The notes beneath the pieces were generated by a model that searched no databases, was not told where the DNA came from, and saw only the letters and a program-made list of their open reading frames with translations. From Chloroflexota bacterium (GTDB lineage Bacteria > Chloroflexota > Limnocylindria > Limnocylindrales > CSP1-4), in contig JACDAV010000104.1 of assembly GCA_013695255.1 (NCBI GenBank), positions 1 to 6,770 of the forward strand: a stretch of 6,770 nt of DNA, written 5' to 3'. Below are positions 1 through 5,965 of the stretch, piece after piece. Every line of letters starts with the position of its first letter. The first letter of the stretch is position 1. Both the position numbers and the translations under genes were made by a program.

Positions 1-902
1 TCGACGGCCAGTGGTGGACGATCTACCACGCGGTCGACGTCAACGACCCGTACTTCGAGGGCGAGGTCGGCTTCACGAAGCGTCCCATCCTGCTCGACGC
101 GATCGACTGGGTGAACGGCTGGCCGACGCTGAACGGCGGCTCCGGTCCGTCCGACACGCCACAGGCGGCCCCCGCGGCCCAGCCCGGCGAGGACACCAAC
201 CACCGGCTGAAGCTCGCCCAGCGCGACCGGCTCGGGAAGCTCATCTGGTCTGACGAGTTCAACGACACGACGGTGTCCGGCGACTGGGAGTGGATCCGGG
301 AGCCGAATGGCACGGAGGCCGGCGGCGTGCTGACGATGGAGATCCAGCGCGCCGACCTGCACACGGGCTCGAACAGCGCGTCCGTGCTGGTGACGGACGC
401 GCCCAGCGGGAACTGGGTCGTCGAGACGAGGCTCCGGTTCAATGTCCCCGACGGCTGCTGCTTCAACTACTCGCAGGCCGGCCTGGTCCTGTACGACGAC
501 GACGACAACTTCATCAAGCTCGTCGAGTTCGCCAACTGGAACACCCGGCAGACCGAGTTCGCCAAGGAGGTCTCACCGGTTCCGGCCGGCTACCAGCAGT
601 ACGGCAACATGGTCGCCGGCCCGGTCGGCGAGGACTGGACGTATCTGCGGATCGTGAAGCGCACGAGCGGCTCCGGCAACGCCGGCGGCGTGTATGGCGG
701 CGCGGAGCGGTACACGGTCTACACGAGCTCGGACGGAACGACCTGGACGAAGGGCGGCACGTGGGCGCACCACCTCGGCTCCGATCTCCAGATCGGCCTC
801 GTGGCCATGGGCGCCCAGGTCAACCAGCCCGGGTCGCCGCCCGAGGACCTCGTGATGACGGCCGACTTCGACTACGTCCGGGTCTACAAGGTGCACCGCT
901 AG
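1..902 (+). CDS. Family 43 glycoside hydrolase, C-terminal part (5' end outside window)
   Basis: The open frame enters from the left edge (first full codon at base 3) and ends at TAG 900-902, giving the last 299 residues. Residues 1 to about 45 look like the end of a GH43 five-bladed propeller: a WWTIYHA strand, then KRPILLD and DWVNGWPTLNGG, the usual last-blade pattern of arabinan/xylan-active enzymes. A proline/alanine-rich linker follows (about 46-78), then a roughly 220-residue module beginning WSDEFND and ending FDYVRVYKV. Its pattern (QAGLVLYDDDDNFIKL, VETRLRF, DWTYLRIVKR, YTSSDGTTW) fits the concanavalin-like beta-sandwich found at the C terminus of GH43 beta-xylosidases (DUF1349/GH43_C2 type). 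The full protein is probably secreted and cleaves alpha-L-arabinofuranosyl or beta-xylosyl linkages in plant polysaccharide; the catalytic Asp/Glu residues and any signal peptide lie outside the window, so exact substrate is not readable. It converges on the next gene. Confidence 0.85.
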   Translation, partial: DGQWWTIYHAVDVNDPYFEGEVGFTKRPILLDAIDWVNGWPTLNGGSGPSDTPQAAPAAQPGEDTNHRLKLAQRDRLGKLIWSDEFNDTTVSGDWEWIREPNGTEAGGVLTMEIQRADLHTGSNSASVLVTDAPSGNWVVETRLRFNVPDGCCFNYSQAGLVLYDDDDNFIKLVEFANWNTRQTEFAKEVSPVPAGYQQYGNMVAGPVGEDWTYLRIVKRTSGSGNAGGVYGGAERYTVYTSSDGTTWTKGGTWAHHLGSDLQIGLVAMGAQVNQPGSPPEDLVMTADFDYVRVYKVHR

Positions 903-922
903 GGAACGCTGCCGACCCGGTC

Positions 923-943
923 GGGGCCTGCTTCGGCGGCCCC
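923..943 (+). terminator. Hairpin with cUUCGg tetraloop after the GH43 gene
   Basis: Six bases GGGGCC (923-928) pair perfectly with GGCCCC (938-943). Inside, after one bulged T (929), GC/GC closes a TTCG loop (932-935), the unusually stable cUUCGg tetraloop. It lies 20 bases after the GH43 stop codon. The bases after it (TTCGGTCC) are not a real T-tract, so it is either a weak U-tract intrinsic terminator of the kind seen in GC-rich genomes or an mRNA 3'-end stabiliser. A competing short stem, CCGAC/GTCGG (912-916/920-924), overlaps its left arm. Confidence 0.55.
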
Positions 944-962
944 TTCGGTCCACGGAACCCCC

Positions 963-992
963 TGAACGGGCGGCCGCACGGTCGCCCGTTCA
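963..992. terminator. 13-bp palindromic hairpin between convergent genes, likely bidirectional terminator
   Basis: Bases 963-975 pair with 980-992 over 13 positions (12 Watson-Crick and one G:T/G:U at 973/982) around a four-base GCAC loop (976-979). It stands 60 bases past the GH43 stop on the + strand and 27 bases past the stop of the - strand gene, so one hairpin could end both transcripts. No T-tract follows on either strand. The same symmetry could instead be a dispersed REP-like extragenic palindrome. Confidence 0.6.
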
Positions 993-1019
993 TCGGGAGT
1001 TCCGGCGATCGCGCCCCGA

Positions 1020-1802
1020 TCAGTAGAGCATCGTCGTGGCGGCCGGGAACTCGAAGTCGAAGATGCTCGGTGGGAGCGACGCGTCCGGCTGGTAGCTCGT
1101 CGCCACCGCCTCTCGGGTCAGGTCGCCGCCGATCGTCTCGATCAGTCGGAGGATCACGCCGTCGCCACGATCGACGGCCACCTGGAGGTGGAAGTCCGGC
1201 CGGTCGGCGGCCATCTCGATCACCCGGGGATGCGCGCACTCGACGACGATCGCCTCGCGGCCGGCCACGGTGTCGATACCGGAGATCCACAGGCGGCCCG
1301 TCGCCAGCACGTTCTGGCAGTACCCGGCTGGATGCACGAACGTCTCCGGCAGCGTCTCCGACGGGAGGGCCGTGAGCGGCTGGTAGACGCGCGATGCGCC
1401 CGGGAAGTCGGCGTCCAGCCCGCGGACCCGGTTGCGCACGGGCCGCTCCGTCCCCAGGCGGTGCGGACCGGAGAACGTGCGGACGATGGCGCCATCGCTG
1501 ACCCAGATCTCGAAGTTGCCGGCCGCGCCGAGCGCCGGTTCGCTGGTCGTCACCTTTGCCCATCCCGGGTGGCGCATGGCGACGTCGAGGGCGACGACCT
1601 GGTTGCCGCGCGCCGTGAACGTCCGCTCCTCGATCCGCATCCGCAGCGTCTCGAACCGGAGCTCGGCGTCGCGCATGAAGCTGAACAGCTCGTCCAGCGA
1701 GGGCAGCTGCGTCGTCGGCAGCGAGGCCAGCTCGGCGCGCCGGCGCTGTCCGGCCGGCACGGGCAGGCTCGCGGCGCGGTCCCACAGGCGGGTCGAGGTC
1801 AT
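1020..1802 (-). CDS. LolA-fold (lipoprotein-sorting-like) protein without signal peptide
   Basis: A 260-residue protein, ATG at 1802-1800 to TGA at 1022-1020. I do not recognise a characterised gene. The order of features resembles the LolA/LolB-RseB fold superfamily (outer membrane lipoprotein-sorting-like, COG2834): an N-terminal helix (SLDELFSFMRDAELRFETLR), beta strands (RMRIEERTFTA; HPGWAKVTTSEP; NFEIWVSDGAIVRTF, the usual 'bare substrate carrier, displayed string' position), a central helix/loop with VYQPLTALPSE, then strands HLQVAVDRGDGVILRLIETIGG and a C-terminal SLPPSIFDFEFPA motif typical of this group. Unlike exported relatives, the N terminus (MTSTRLWDRAASLPVPAGQ) has no hydrophobic signal or lipobox, so it appears cytoplasmic, or the annotated start misses an exported form. 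The start was chosen because a TACAAT -10 box lies 8 bases upstream and the preceding gene ends 44 bases away; the frame stays open further upstream only as an antisense-like shadow of fumC. It lies downstream of fumC on the same strand but has its own promoter. Confidence 0.6.
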   Translation of the reverse strand: MTSTRLWDRAASLPVPAGQRRRAELASLPTTQLPSLDELFSFMRDAELRFETLRMRIEERTFTARGNQVVALDVAMRHPGWAKVTTSEPALGAAGNFEIWVSDGAIVRTFSGPHRLGTERPVRNRVRGLDADFPGASRVYQPLTALPSETLPETFVHPAGYCQNVLATGRLWISGIDTVAGREAIVVECAHPRVIEMAADRPDFHLQVAVDRGDGVILRLIETIGGDLTREAVATSYQPDASLPPSIFDFEFPAATTMLY

Positions 1803-1810
1803 CGCCGCGG

Positions 1811-1816
1811 ATTGTA
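1811..1816 (-). promoter_or_regulatory. -10 box TACAAT of the LolA-like gene, probable leaderless start
   Basis: TACAAT (reading 1816 to 1811) is an AT-rich hexamer in a very GC-rich gap and matches the sigma-70 -10 consensus at five of six positions. Eight bases separate it from the ATG at 1802, which puts the expected transcription start at about G1803 or A1802, on or next to the start codon. There is no Shine-Dalgarno. I see no convincing -35 at 16-18 bases; a TTGAGC at 1850-1845 is too far away (28-base spacer). Confidence 0.6.
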
Positions 1817-1846
1817 CCGGCGGCCCGGAGCACCGGGACGGTGGGC

Positions 1847-3259
1847 TCAACCGGGGGCCGGCTGATCCCGGAGACCCGGCTCGGTCATCGTGGCGAGATC
1901 GAGCAGCTCGTCGAGACGGTCCCGCTCGATCCCACGCTCGAGCGCCAGCTCGCGGATCGTCCGGCCGGAGCGGAACGCCTCCTTGGCCAGCTTCGCCGCC
2001 TCGTCGTAGCCGATGACCGGCGCCAGCGCGGTGGCCAGCATCAGCCCCTGCTCCACGAGCTGCGGGCCGCGCTCGGTGGCCGTCAGGCCGGCGACGGTGC
2101 GGGTCGCGAGGTTCCGGGCGGACGCGGCGAGCAGGGTCGCCGACTCGAGCAACGCCACGGCCGCCACCGGCATCATCACGTTCAGCTCGAGGAGCGAGCC
2201 GGTCTGCGCGAAGCCGATCGTCACGTCGTTTCCGACGACCCGCGCCACCACCATCGTCAGCGACTCGACGATCACCGGGTTGACCTTGCCGGGCATGATG
2301 CTCGACCCGGGCTGCGTCTCCGGCAGGCCGAGCTCCGCGATCCCGGCCCGCGGCCCCATCGCCATCAGCCGGATGTCCGAGGCGATCTTCCACAGCCCGA
2401 GCGCGACGCTCCGGAGGCCGCCGTGGGCGGCGACGACGGCGTCGAGCGACGCCTGGGCGTGGAAGTGGTTGTCCGTCTCGCGAACCGCGAGGCCGGTCAG
2501 CTCGGCGAGACGACGGCAGGCGCGGCCGGGGTACTCGGGGTGCGCGTTGAGGCCCGTGCCCACGGCGGTCCCGCCGAGCGGCACGACGAGCAGCTCGTCA
2601 CGGGCGGCGGTCGCGCGGCGGATCGCCTCCTCCACCTGGCCGGCATAGCCGCGGAACTCCTGTCCCAGCCGGATCGGTGTCGCGTCCTGCAGGTGCGTCC
2701 GACCGGTCTTGACGATCGGCCAGAACTCGTCCGACTTCGCGGCCAGCGCAGCCCGGAGCTCCTCCAGCGCCGGCAGCAGCTCCGCGTCGACGGCGAGGGC
2801 CCCGGCCAGCTGCATCGCCGTCGGGACCGTGTCGTTGGAGCTCTGGCAACGGTTGACGTCGTCGTTCGGATGGACGGGCCGCCCACCGAGCCGCTGCGAT
2901 GCCAGCCGGGCGATGACCTCGTTGAAGTTGGTGTTCGTCGAGGTGCCGGAGCCGGTCTGGTAGACGTCGAGCGGGAAGTGTCGGTCGTGCGCGCCATCGG
3001 CCACCTGCTGGGCCGCCGCAGCGATCGCCTCGACGAGGTCGTCGTCCAGCAGCCCCAGTGCGCCGTTGGTCTCGGCCGCCGCCCGCTTGACAAGCGCCAT
3101 CGCGCGCAGGAACCGGCGCGGGAATGGCTGCCCGGAGATCGGGAAGTTGAGGACGGCACGCTGGGTCGACGCCCCGTACAGCGCGTCGCCCGGGACCTCC
3201 ATCTCACCCATCGAGTCGCGCTCGACGCGCGTGGCAGGTCGCGGATCGGTCGCGGTCAC
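1847..3259 (-). CDS. fumC: Class II fumarate hydratase (fumarase C)
   Basis: A 470-residue protein that interconverts fumarate and L-malate in the TCA cycle as a cytoplasmic, iron-independent homotetramer. All three conserved regions of the fumarase/aspartase superfamily are present: TGSGTSTNTNFNE (102-114), HPNDDVNRCQSSND (130-143) with GRTHLQDATP (186-195), and the signature GSSIMPGKVNP (318-328). H189 and S319 match E. coli FumC His188 and Ser318, and K325 and N327 match the substrate-loop Lys and Asn. MPGKVN rather than MPAKVN argues for fumarase over aspartase, and there is a fumarase C-terminal region (GYDEAAKLAKEA to LDELLDLATM, about 417-458). Length is normal. The GTG start at 3259-3257 gives VTATDPRP and then the usual ERDSMGEMEVPGDALYGASTQRA N terminus; the in-frame ATG at residue 17 would cut into that conserved stretch. 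Small departures from common sequence are Cys for Ser in NRCQSSND and Thr for Met in NTN; none removes a catalytic residue. It is divergent from the alpha/beta-hydrolase gene and has a promoter abutting its start. Confidence 0.96.
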   Translation of the reverse strand: MTATDPRPATRVERDSMGEMEVPGDALYGASTQRAVLNFPISGQPFPRRFLRAMALVKRAAAETNGALGLLDDDLVEAIAAAAQQVADGAHDRHFPLDVYQTGSGTSTNTNFNEVIARLASQRLGGRPVHPNDDVNRCQSSNDTVPTAMQLAGALAVDAELLPALEELRAALAAKSDEFWPIVKTGRTHLQDATPIRLGQEFRGYAGQVEEAIRRATAARDELLVVPLGGTAVGTGLNAHPEYPGRACRRLAELTGLAVRETDNHFHAQASLDAVVAAHGGLRSVALGLWKIASDIRLMAMGPRAGIAELGLPETQPGSSIMPGKVNPVIVESLTMVVARVVGNDVTIGFAQTGSLLELNVMMPVAAVALLESATLLAASARNLATRTVAGLTATERGPQLVEQGLMLATALAPVIGYDEAAKLAKEAFRSGRTIRELALERGIERDRLDELLDLATMTEPGLRDQPAPG

Positions 3260-3265
3260 CCGTCG

Positions 3266-3271
3266 ATTGTA
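3266..3271 (-). promoter_or_regulatory. -10 box TACAAT of fumC, probable leaderless start
   Basis: TACAAT (3271 to 3266) lies exactly six bases (CGACGG) before the GTG at 3259. The standard -10 to +1 spacing then puts transcription start on the G of the start codon, so fumC is probably leaderless. No Shine-Dalgarno is present upstream. The -35 region expected near 3294-3289 reads GTCGCG, a poor match to TTGACA. Confidence 0.65.
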
Positions 3272-3300
3272 GGCGCGGCCGGGCCGCCCGCGACCGCCGA

Positions 3301-3306
3301 TACACT
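3301..3306 (+). promoter_or_regulatory. -10 box TACACT of the alpha/beta-hydrolase gene, probable leaderless start
   Basis: TACACT (preceded by GA, giving GATACACT) ends seven bases before the GTG at 3314, so the predicted start of transcription is C3313 or G3314, again on the start codon and without a Shine-Dalgarno. Its expected -35 region (about 3278-3283) lies between the two divergent -10 boxes and overlaps the upstream promoter half of fumC, so RNA polymerase probably cannot occupy both promoters at once. Confidence 0.55.
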
Positions 3307-3313
3307 GCCCCGC

Positions 3314-4198
3314 GTGCCAACCGTCCTCGCCAACGGGCTCGACATCGCCTACGACGTCCACGGGGCGGGACCGCCGGTCGTCCTGCTGCACGGGGCCACG
3401 TCTGCCGGGCGCGAGGACTTCGCGGCCCAGATCCCGCTCCTCGCCCGGGCGTTCCTGGTCCACGTCCCGGACGCCCGCGGGCACGCGGGGACACGCTGGG
3501 ACGCTGCCGACGGGTTCCGGTACGACTGGCTCGTCGAGGACCTCGAGGGCTTCGTGAACGCCATCGGGCTGACGACCTTCCACCTCGTGGGGTTCTCGAT
3601 GGGCGCGATGACGGCCCTCCAGTTCGCGGCCCGCCACCCGGAGCGGCTGCGGACGCTGGCCGTGGTCGGGATCACGACCCAGCGCGAGCCGCGGGCCAGC
3701 GTCGCCCGGCGGCTGATGGACCCTGCTCGGGTCGGTCGCGAGGACCCGGCCTGGGCGGCGGAGCTCGGTCGCCGGCACGATCCGGTCCAGGGGGAGGGCG
3801 CCTGGCGGCGGCTGCTGCCGGCGATCGCCGCCGACGTCGCCGCGCAGCCGCTCCTCGCGCCGCGGGACCTCCGCCGGATCGAGCTGCCGGCGCTGGTCGT
3901 GTGCGGCGACCGAGACCCATTCGTGCCGGTCGATCACGCGTGGGGGATCTCGCGGCTCCTGCCCGATGGTCGCCTCCTCGTCGCGCCGGACTGCGGCCAC
4001 GTCGTGACGGTCCGGCGGGCGGGGCTCTTCAACGAGGCGCTGGCCGGCTTCTACCGGTCGACCGAGGCGACCGCGCGGGCCCGAGCGCGTCCGCCCGATC
4101 CGCCCCCGGACGGCGACCCCGGATCGCTGGCGCTCGCGGCCAATGCTCCACGGCGGACGGGCACGGACGCCGGCTGGCTCGACGAGCGCCGCCGCTGA
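3314..4198 (+). CDS. Alpha/beta-fold hydrolase with complete Ser-Asp-His triad
   Basis: A 294-residue protein of the alpha/beta-hydrolase superfamily. VVLLHGAT (22-29) forms the strand-3 HG oxyanion motif, PDARGHAGT (52-60) the next conserved loop, and GFSMGA (93-98) the nucleophile elbow with S95. The acid is D201 in CGDRDPFVP and the base H229 in DCGHVV. The core (about 1-250) has the usual size, with a small cap region about 120-185. The last 45 residues (after AGFYRSTEA) are an Arg/Pro/Asp/Ala-rich, probably disordered tail not typical of the family. The triad supports hydrolysis of an ester, lactone, thioester or similar bond; substrate cannot be read, and neighbours (fumC on one side, acyl-CoA enzymes on the other) do not fix it. 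There is no signal peptide, so it is cytoplasmic. The GTG start is supported by the VLANGLDIAYDVHG beginning typical of the family and by the -10 box seven bases upstream. The frame is also open further upstream, antisense to fumC, which I regard as a high-GC artefact. Confidence 0.9.
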   Translation: MPTVLANGLDIAYDVHGAGPPVVLLHGATSAGREDFAAQIPLLARAFLVHVPDARGHAGTRWDAADGFRYDWLVEDLEGFVNAIGLTTFHLVGFSMGAMTALQFAARHPERLRTLAVVGITTQREPRASVARRLMDPARVGREDPAWAAELGRRHDPVQGEGAWRRLLPAIAADVAAQPLLAPRDLRRIELPALVVCGDRDPFVPVDHAWGISRLLPDGRLLVAPDCGHVVTVRRAGLFNEALAGFYRSTEATARARARPPDPPPDGDPGSLALAANAPRRTGTDAGWLDERRR

Positions 4199-4253
4199 AC
4201 CGCCCGCTGGCGTTGCCGTGCCGTGGGCGCGCCGGCCCGCCGGTCGCATCGGC

Positions 4254-4278
4254 TACTGTGGCGGCACACGGAGGGAGG
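4254..4278 (+). promoter_or_regulatory. Promoter and strong Shine-Dalgarno of the acyl-CoA operon
   Basis: TACTGT (4254-4259) fits the TANNNT -10 pattern and would start transcription near A4266, giving a leader of about 16 bases. The leader contains GGAGGGAGG (4270-4278), the only strong Shine-Dalgarno in the window. The distal GGAG copy is about 7-8 bases, and the proximal GGAGG 3 bases, before GTG 4282, which selects that start over the in-frame ATG at 4303. No good -35 box is visible. The rest of the 83-base gap after the hydrolase gene shows only weak GC-rich stems. Confidence 0.5.
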
Positions 4279-4281
4279 CAC

Positions 4282-5100
4282 GTGCCGGAGAGCGCCCCGT
4301 CGATGGCCCCATCGCGCATCCGCGTCGCGTTCCCGGCCGAGTCGTCGGCGGGTGCGGTCGAGCATGTGGCGCTCATCACGCTGCACCGGCCCGAGGCGCT
4401 CAACGCGATCGATTTCGCCCTGCTCGCGGAGCTGGTCGACGCGGTCGAGGCGCTCGACGACGATCCGTCCTGCCGCGCCATCGTCATCACCGGCGGCACG
4501 CGAGCGTTCGCGGCGGGGGTCGACGTCCGCCAGCTCGCGGACGAGACACCGGTCAGCCTGACGGTCGACAACGAGTTCGACGGCTGGGAGCGCCTGAAGC
4601 GGATCCGCAAGCCACTCATCGCGGCGGTGCGCGGCGTGGCGCTGGGCGGCGGGTGCGAGCTCGCCATGCTCTGCGATCTGCTGGTCGCGGGCGACGACGC
4701 GAGCTTTGGCCAGCCGGAGATCCGGCTGGGGCTCATCCCCGGGGCCGGAGGCAGCCAGCGGCTCACCCGGGCCATCGGCAAGGCCCGGGCGATGGAGATG
4801 ATCCTGACCGGCCGAACGATGGACGCCCGGGAGGCGGAGGCTCACGGGCTCGTGACGAGGGTCGTTCCGACCGAGGCGACGGTCGAGTCGGCGCTCGAGC
4901 TCGCCGCCCGTGTCGCGGCCATGCCGCCGCTGGCCACGATCGTCGCCAAGGAGGTCGTCAACCACGCCTTCGAGCTGCCGCTGGAGGCCGGCATCGAGTT
5001 CGAGCGTCGGTCGTTCTTCCTGCTCTTTGCCAGCGATGACATGCGGGAGGGGACGACGGCGTTCCTCGAGAAGCGCCCGGCCGAGTGGCAGGGACGGTAG
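4282..5100 (+). CDS. Enoyl-CoA hydratase (crotonase family), both catalytic glutamates present
   Basis: A 272-residue cytoplasmic enzyme that should add water to trans-2-enoyl-CoA to form 3-hydroxyacyl-CoA in fatty-acid or related acyl-CoA oxidation. It resembles mitochondrial short-chain hydratase (ECHS1) very closely through its second half: GVALGGGCELAMLCD (118-132), FGQPEIRLGLIPGAGGSQRL (142-161), then KARAMEMILTGR, GLVTRVVP and a C-terminal FEKR-like end (AFLEKRPAEWQ). E126 and E146 align with the catalytic Glu144 and Glu164 of rat hydratase; V80 (in AAGVD) and G123 occupy the oxyanion-hole positions. The N terminus has about 25 extra, low-complexity residues before VALITLHRPEALNAI, consistent with starting at the GTG next to the Shine-Dalgarno. 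It is the first gene of a unit with the next two, the gaps being 17 and 5 bases. Confidence 0.93.
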   Translation: MPESAPSMAPSRIRVAFPAESSAGAVEHVALITLHRPEALNAIDFALLAELVDAVEALDDDPSCRAIVITGGTRAFAAGVDVRQLADETPVSLTVDNEFDGWERLKRIRKPLIAAVRGVALGGGCELAMLCDLLVAGDDASFGQPEIRLGLIPGAGGSQRLTRAIGKARAMEMILTGRTMDAREAEAHGLVTRVVPTEATVESALELAARVAAMPPLATIVAKEVVNHAFELPLEAGIEFERRSFFLLFASDDMREGTTAFLEKRPAEWQGR

Positions 5101-5117
5101 CGAATGCGGGGCGGCCG

Positions 5118-5960
5118 ATGACCTGGGATCCCGCGACGGACGACCCGGCCGAGATCAGGCGCCGTGCGCTCGAGCGCGAGCCAAGCGACGTGGGCGCGGA
5201 CCGGGCTCGCGACTTCGGCGATGAGCCCCAGCCGGCCTGGCGTGATGCCGCGCCGGACCTGCTGGCACCGATCGATCCGGACGCCCCGGTGAGCGGGCAC
5301 GTGCCGCCGTCCGACACGCCGACCTCGATCCTGGACTCCCCGGAGCACGACTGGCCGCACGCCGCCGGACTCGTCTATCCGACGCTCCGGCCGGTCGGAA
5401 CGCAGGGCGTCCCGTTCGACGAGGTGCAGACGGCGACGCTCGGCGTGCCGACGTCGCGCGGCCATGCGGCGCCGCTCATCGACGAGGGCCCGTGCGATCT
5501 GCCCCTGGTTTACTCGCTGCAGGCCGGCGGCTTCGACGTCATCGTCAACGGCGACCACCTCCGGTCGTGGGGGATCGAGCCCGTGGCTCTCCGCGACGAG
5601 GCGCTTCGCAACCTGGCCCGGTGGTCGGCGACCGCGCCATGGACGGACGAGGTGTCCGGCGACCGCCGGCTCGTATCCTCGGACACGGGCGACGGCTGGG
5701 ATGCCGTGAGGGTGCTGCTGCCGGAGGTTCGGGCGCACCTCGAGCACGAGCTCCGCCCGTCGGGCCGGGTGATGATCGGTCTGCCGGAGCGACACCTCCT
5801 GGTGGCCGGAGCACTCGGACCGGAGGACGACGAGTTCGCCCAGCTCTTCGCGGACTTCGTCGTCGAGCACTCCGGCGGTGCCGACGAGCCGATCGACCGG
5901 CGGGTCTTCGAGCTCGTCGACGGCCGGCTGGTCGAGTTCGCCCTCAGCCCCAGCGCCTGA
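5118..5960 (+). CDS. DUF1444-like protein of unknown function
   Basis: A 280-residue protein with no transmembrane segment or signal peptide. The first ~80 residues are acidic, proline-rich and low in hydrophobics (likely disordered). From GLVYPTLRPV (84-93) onward the order of motifs resembles the DUF1444/YtpQ family: LPLVYSLQ and FDVIVNGDHLRSWGI (about 128-155), ALRDEALRNLARW, a variable loop, DGWDAVRVLLPEV, GRVMIGLPERHLLVAG, and PIDRRVFELVDGRL near the end. The family has no established biochemical role, so none is assigned; the family match is by pattern memory, not a search. ATG 5118 was chosen; an in-frame GTG at 5085 would overlap the hydratase gene by 16 bases and adds residues with no family resemblance. 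Only a weak GGGGCGG precedes the ATG, suggesting coupling to the upstream gene 17 bases away. It is sandwiched between two crotonase genes. Confidence 0.75.
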   Translation: MTWDPATDDPAEIRRRALEREPSDVGADRARDFGDEPQPAWRDAAPDLLAPIDPDAPVSGHVPPSDTPTSILDSPEHDWPHAAGLVYPTLRPVGTQGVPFDEVQTATLGVPTSRGHAAPLIDEGPCDLPLVYSLQAGGFDVIVNGDHLRSWGIEPVALRDEALRNLARWSATAPWTDEVSGDRRLVSSDTGDGWDAVRVLLPEVRAHLEHELRPSGRVMIGLPERHLLVAGALGPEDDEFAQLFADFVVEHSGGADEPIDRRVFELVDGRLVEFALSPSA

Positions 5961-5965
5961 CCGCG

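Noticed and set aside
992..1020. ATCGGG/CCCGAT inverted repeat with a GCGATCGC palindrome inside its loop, next to the stop of the LolA-like gene
   Set aside because: A six-base stem with a 17-base loop is weak and expected by chance in GC-rich DNA; it competes with the much stronger hairpin at 963-992.
290..1375. + strand frame overlapping the GH43 end and running through the intergenic hairpins
   Set aside because: Arg/Gly-rich shadow crossing two real genes on opposite strands and a terminator region.
1845..1850. TTGAGC as a -35 box for the LolA-like gene
   Set aside because: The spacer to TACAAT would be 28 bases, far outside 16-18, and it includes the fumC stop codon.
1841..3313. Long + strand open frame continuous with the alpha/beta-hydrolase, antisense to fumC
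   Set aside because: It lies wholly opposite a complete fumC with intact motifs. Its translation is Arg/Gly/His-rich with no domain, as expected for antisense frames in high-GC DNA; the hydrolase starts at GTG 3314.
3260..4249. - strand open frame upstream of fumC, opposite the hydrolase gene, which would give an 800-residue fusion
   Set aside because: The fumarase N terminus begins at GTG 3259 with a -10 box immediately upstream; the extra part is a low-complexity shadow of the hydrolase gene.
4199..4253. CGCCC/GGGCG stem and GCCGGC-type repeats after the hydrolase stop, as a possible terminator
   Set aside because: Only five paired bases with a 19-base loop and no T-tract; not distinguishable from background base composition.
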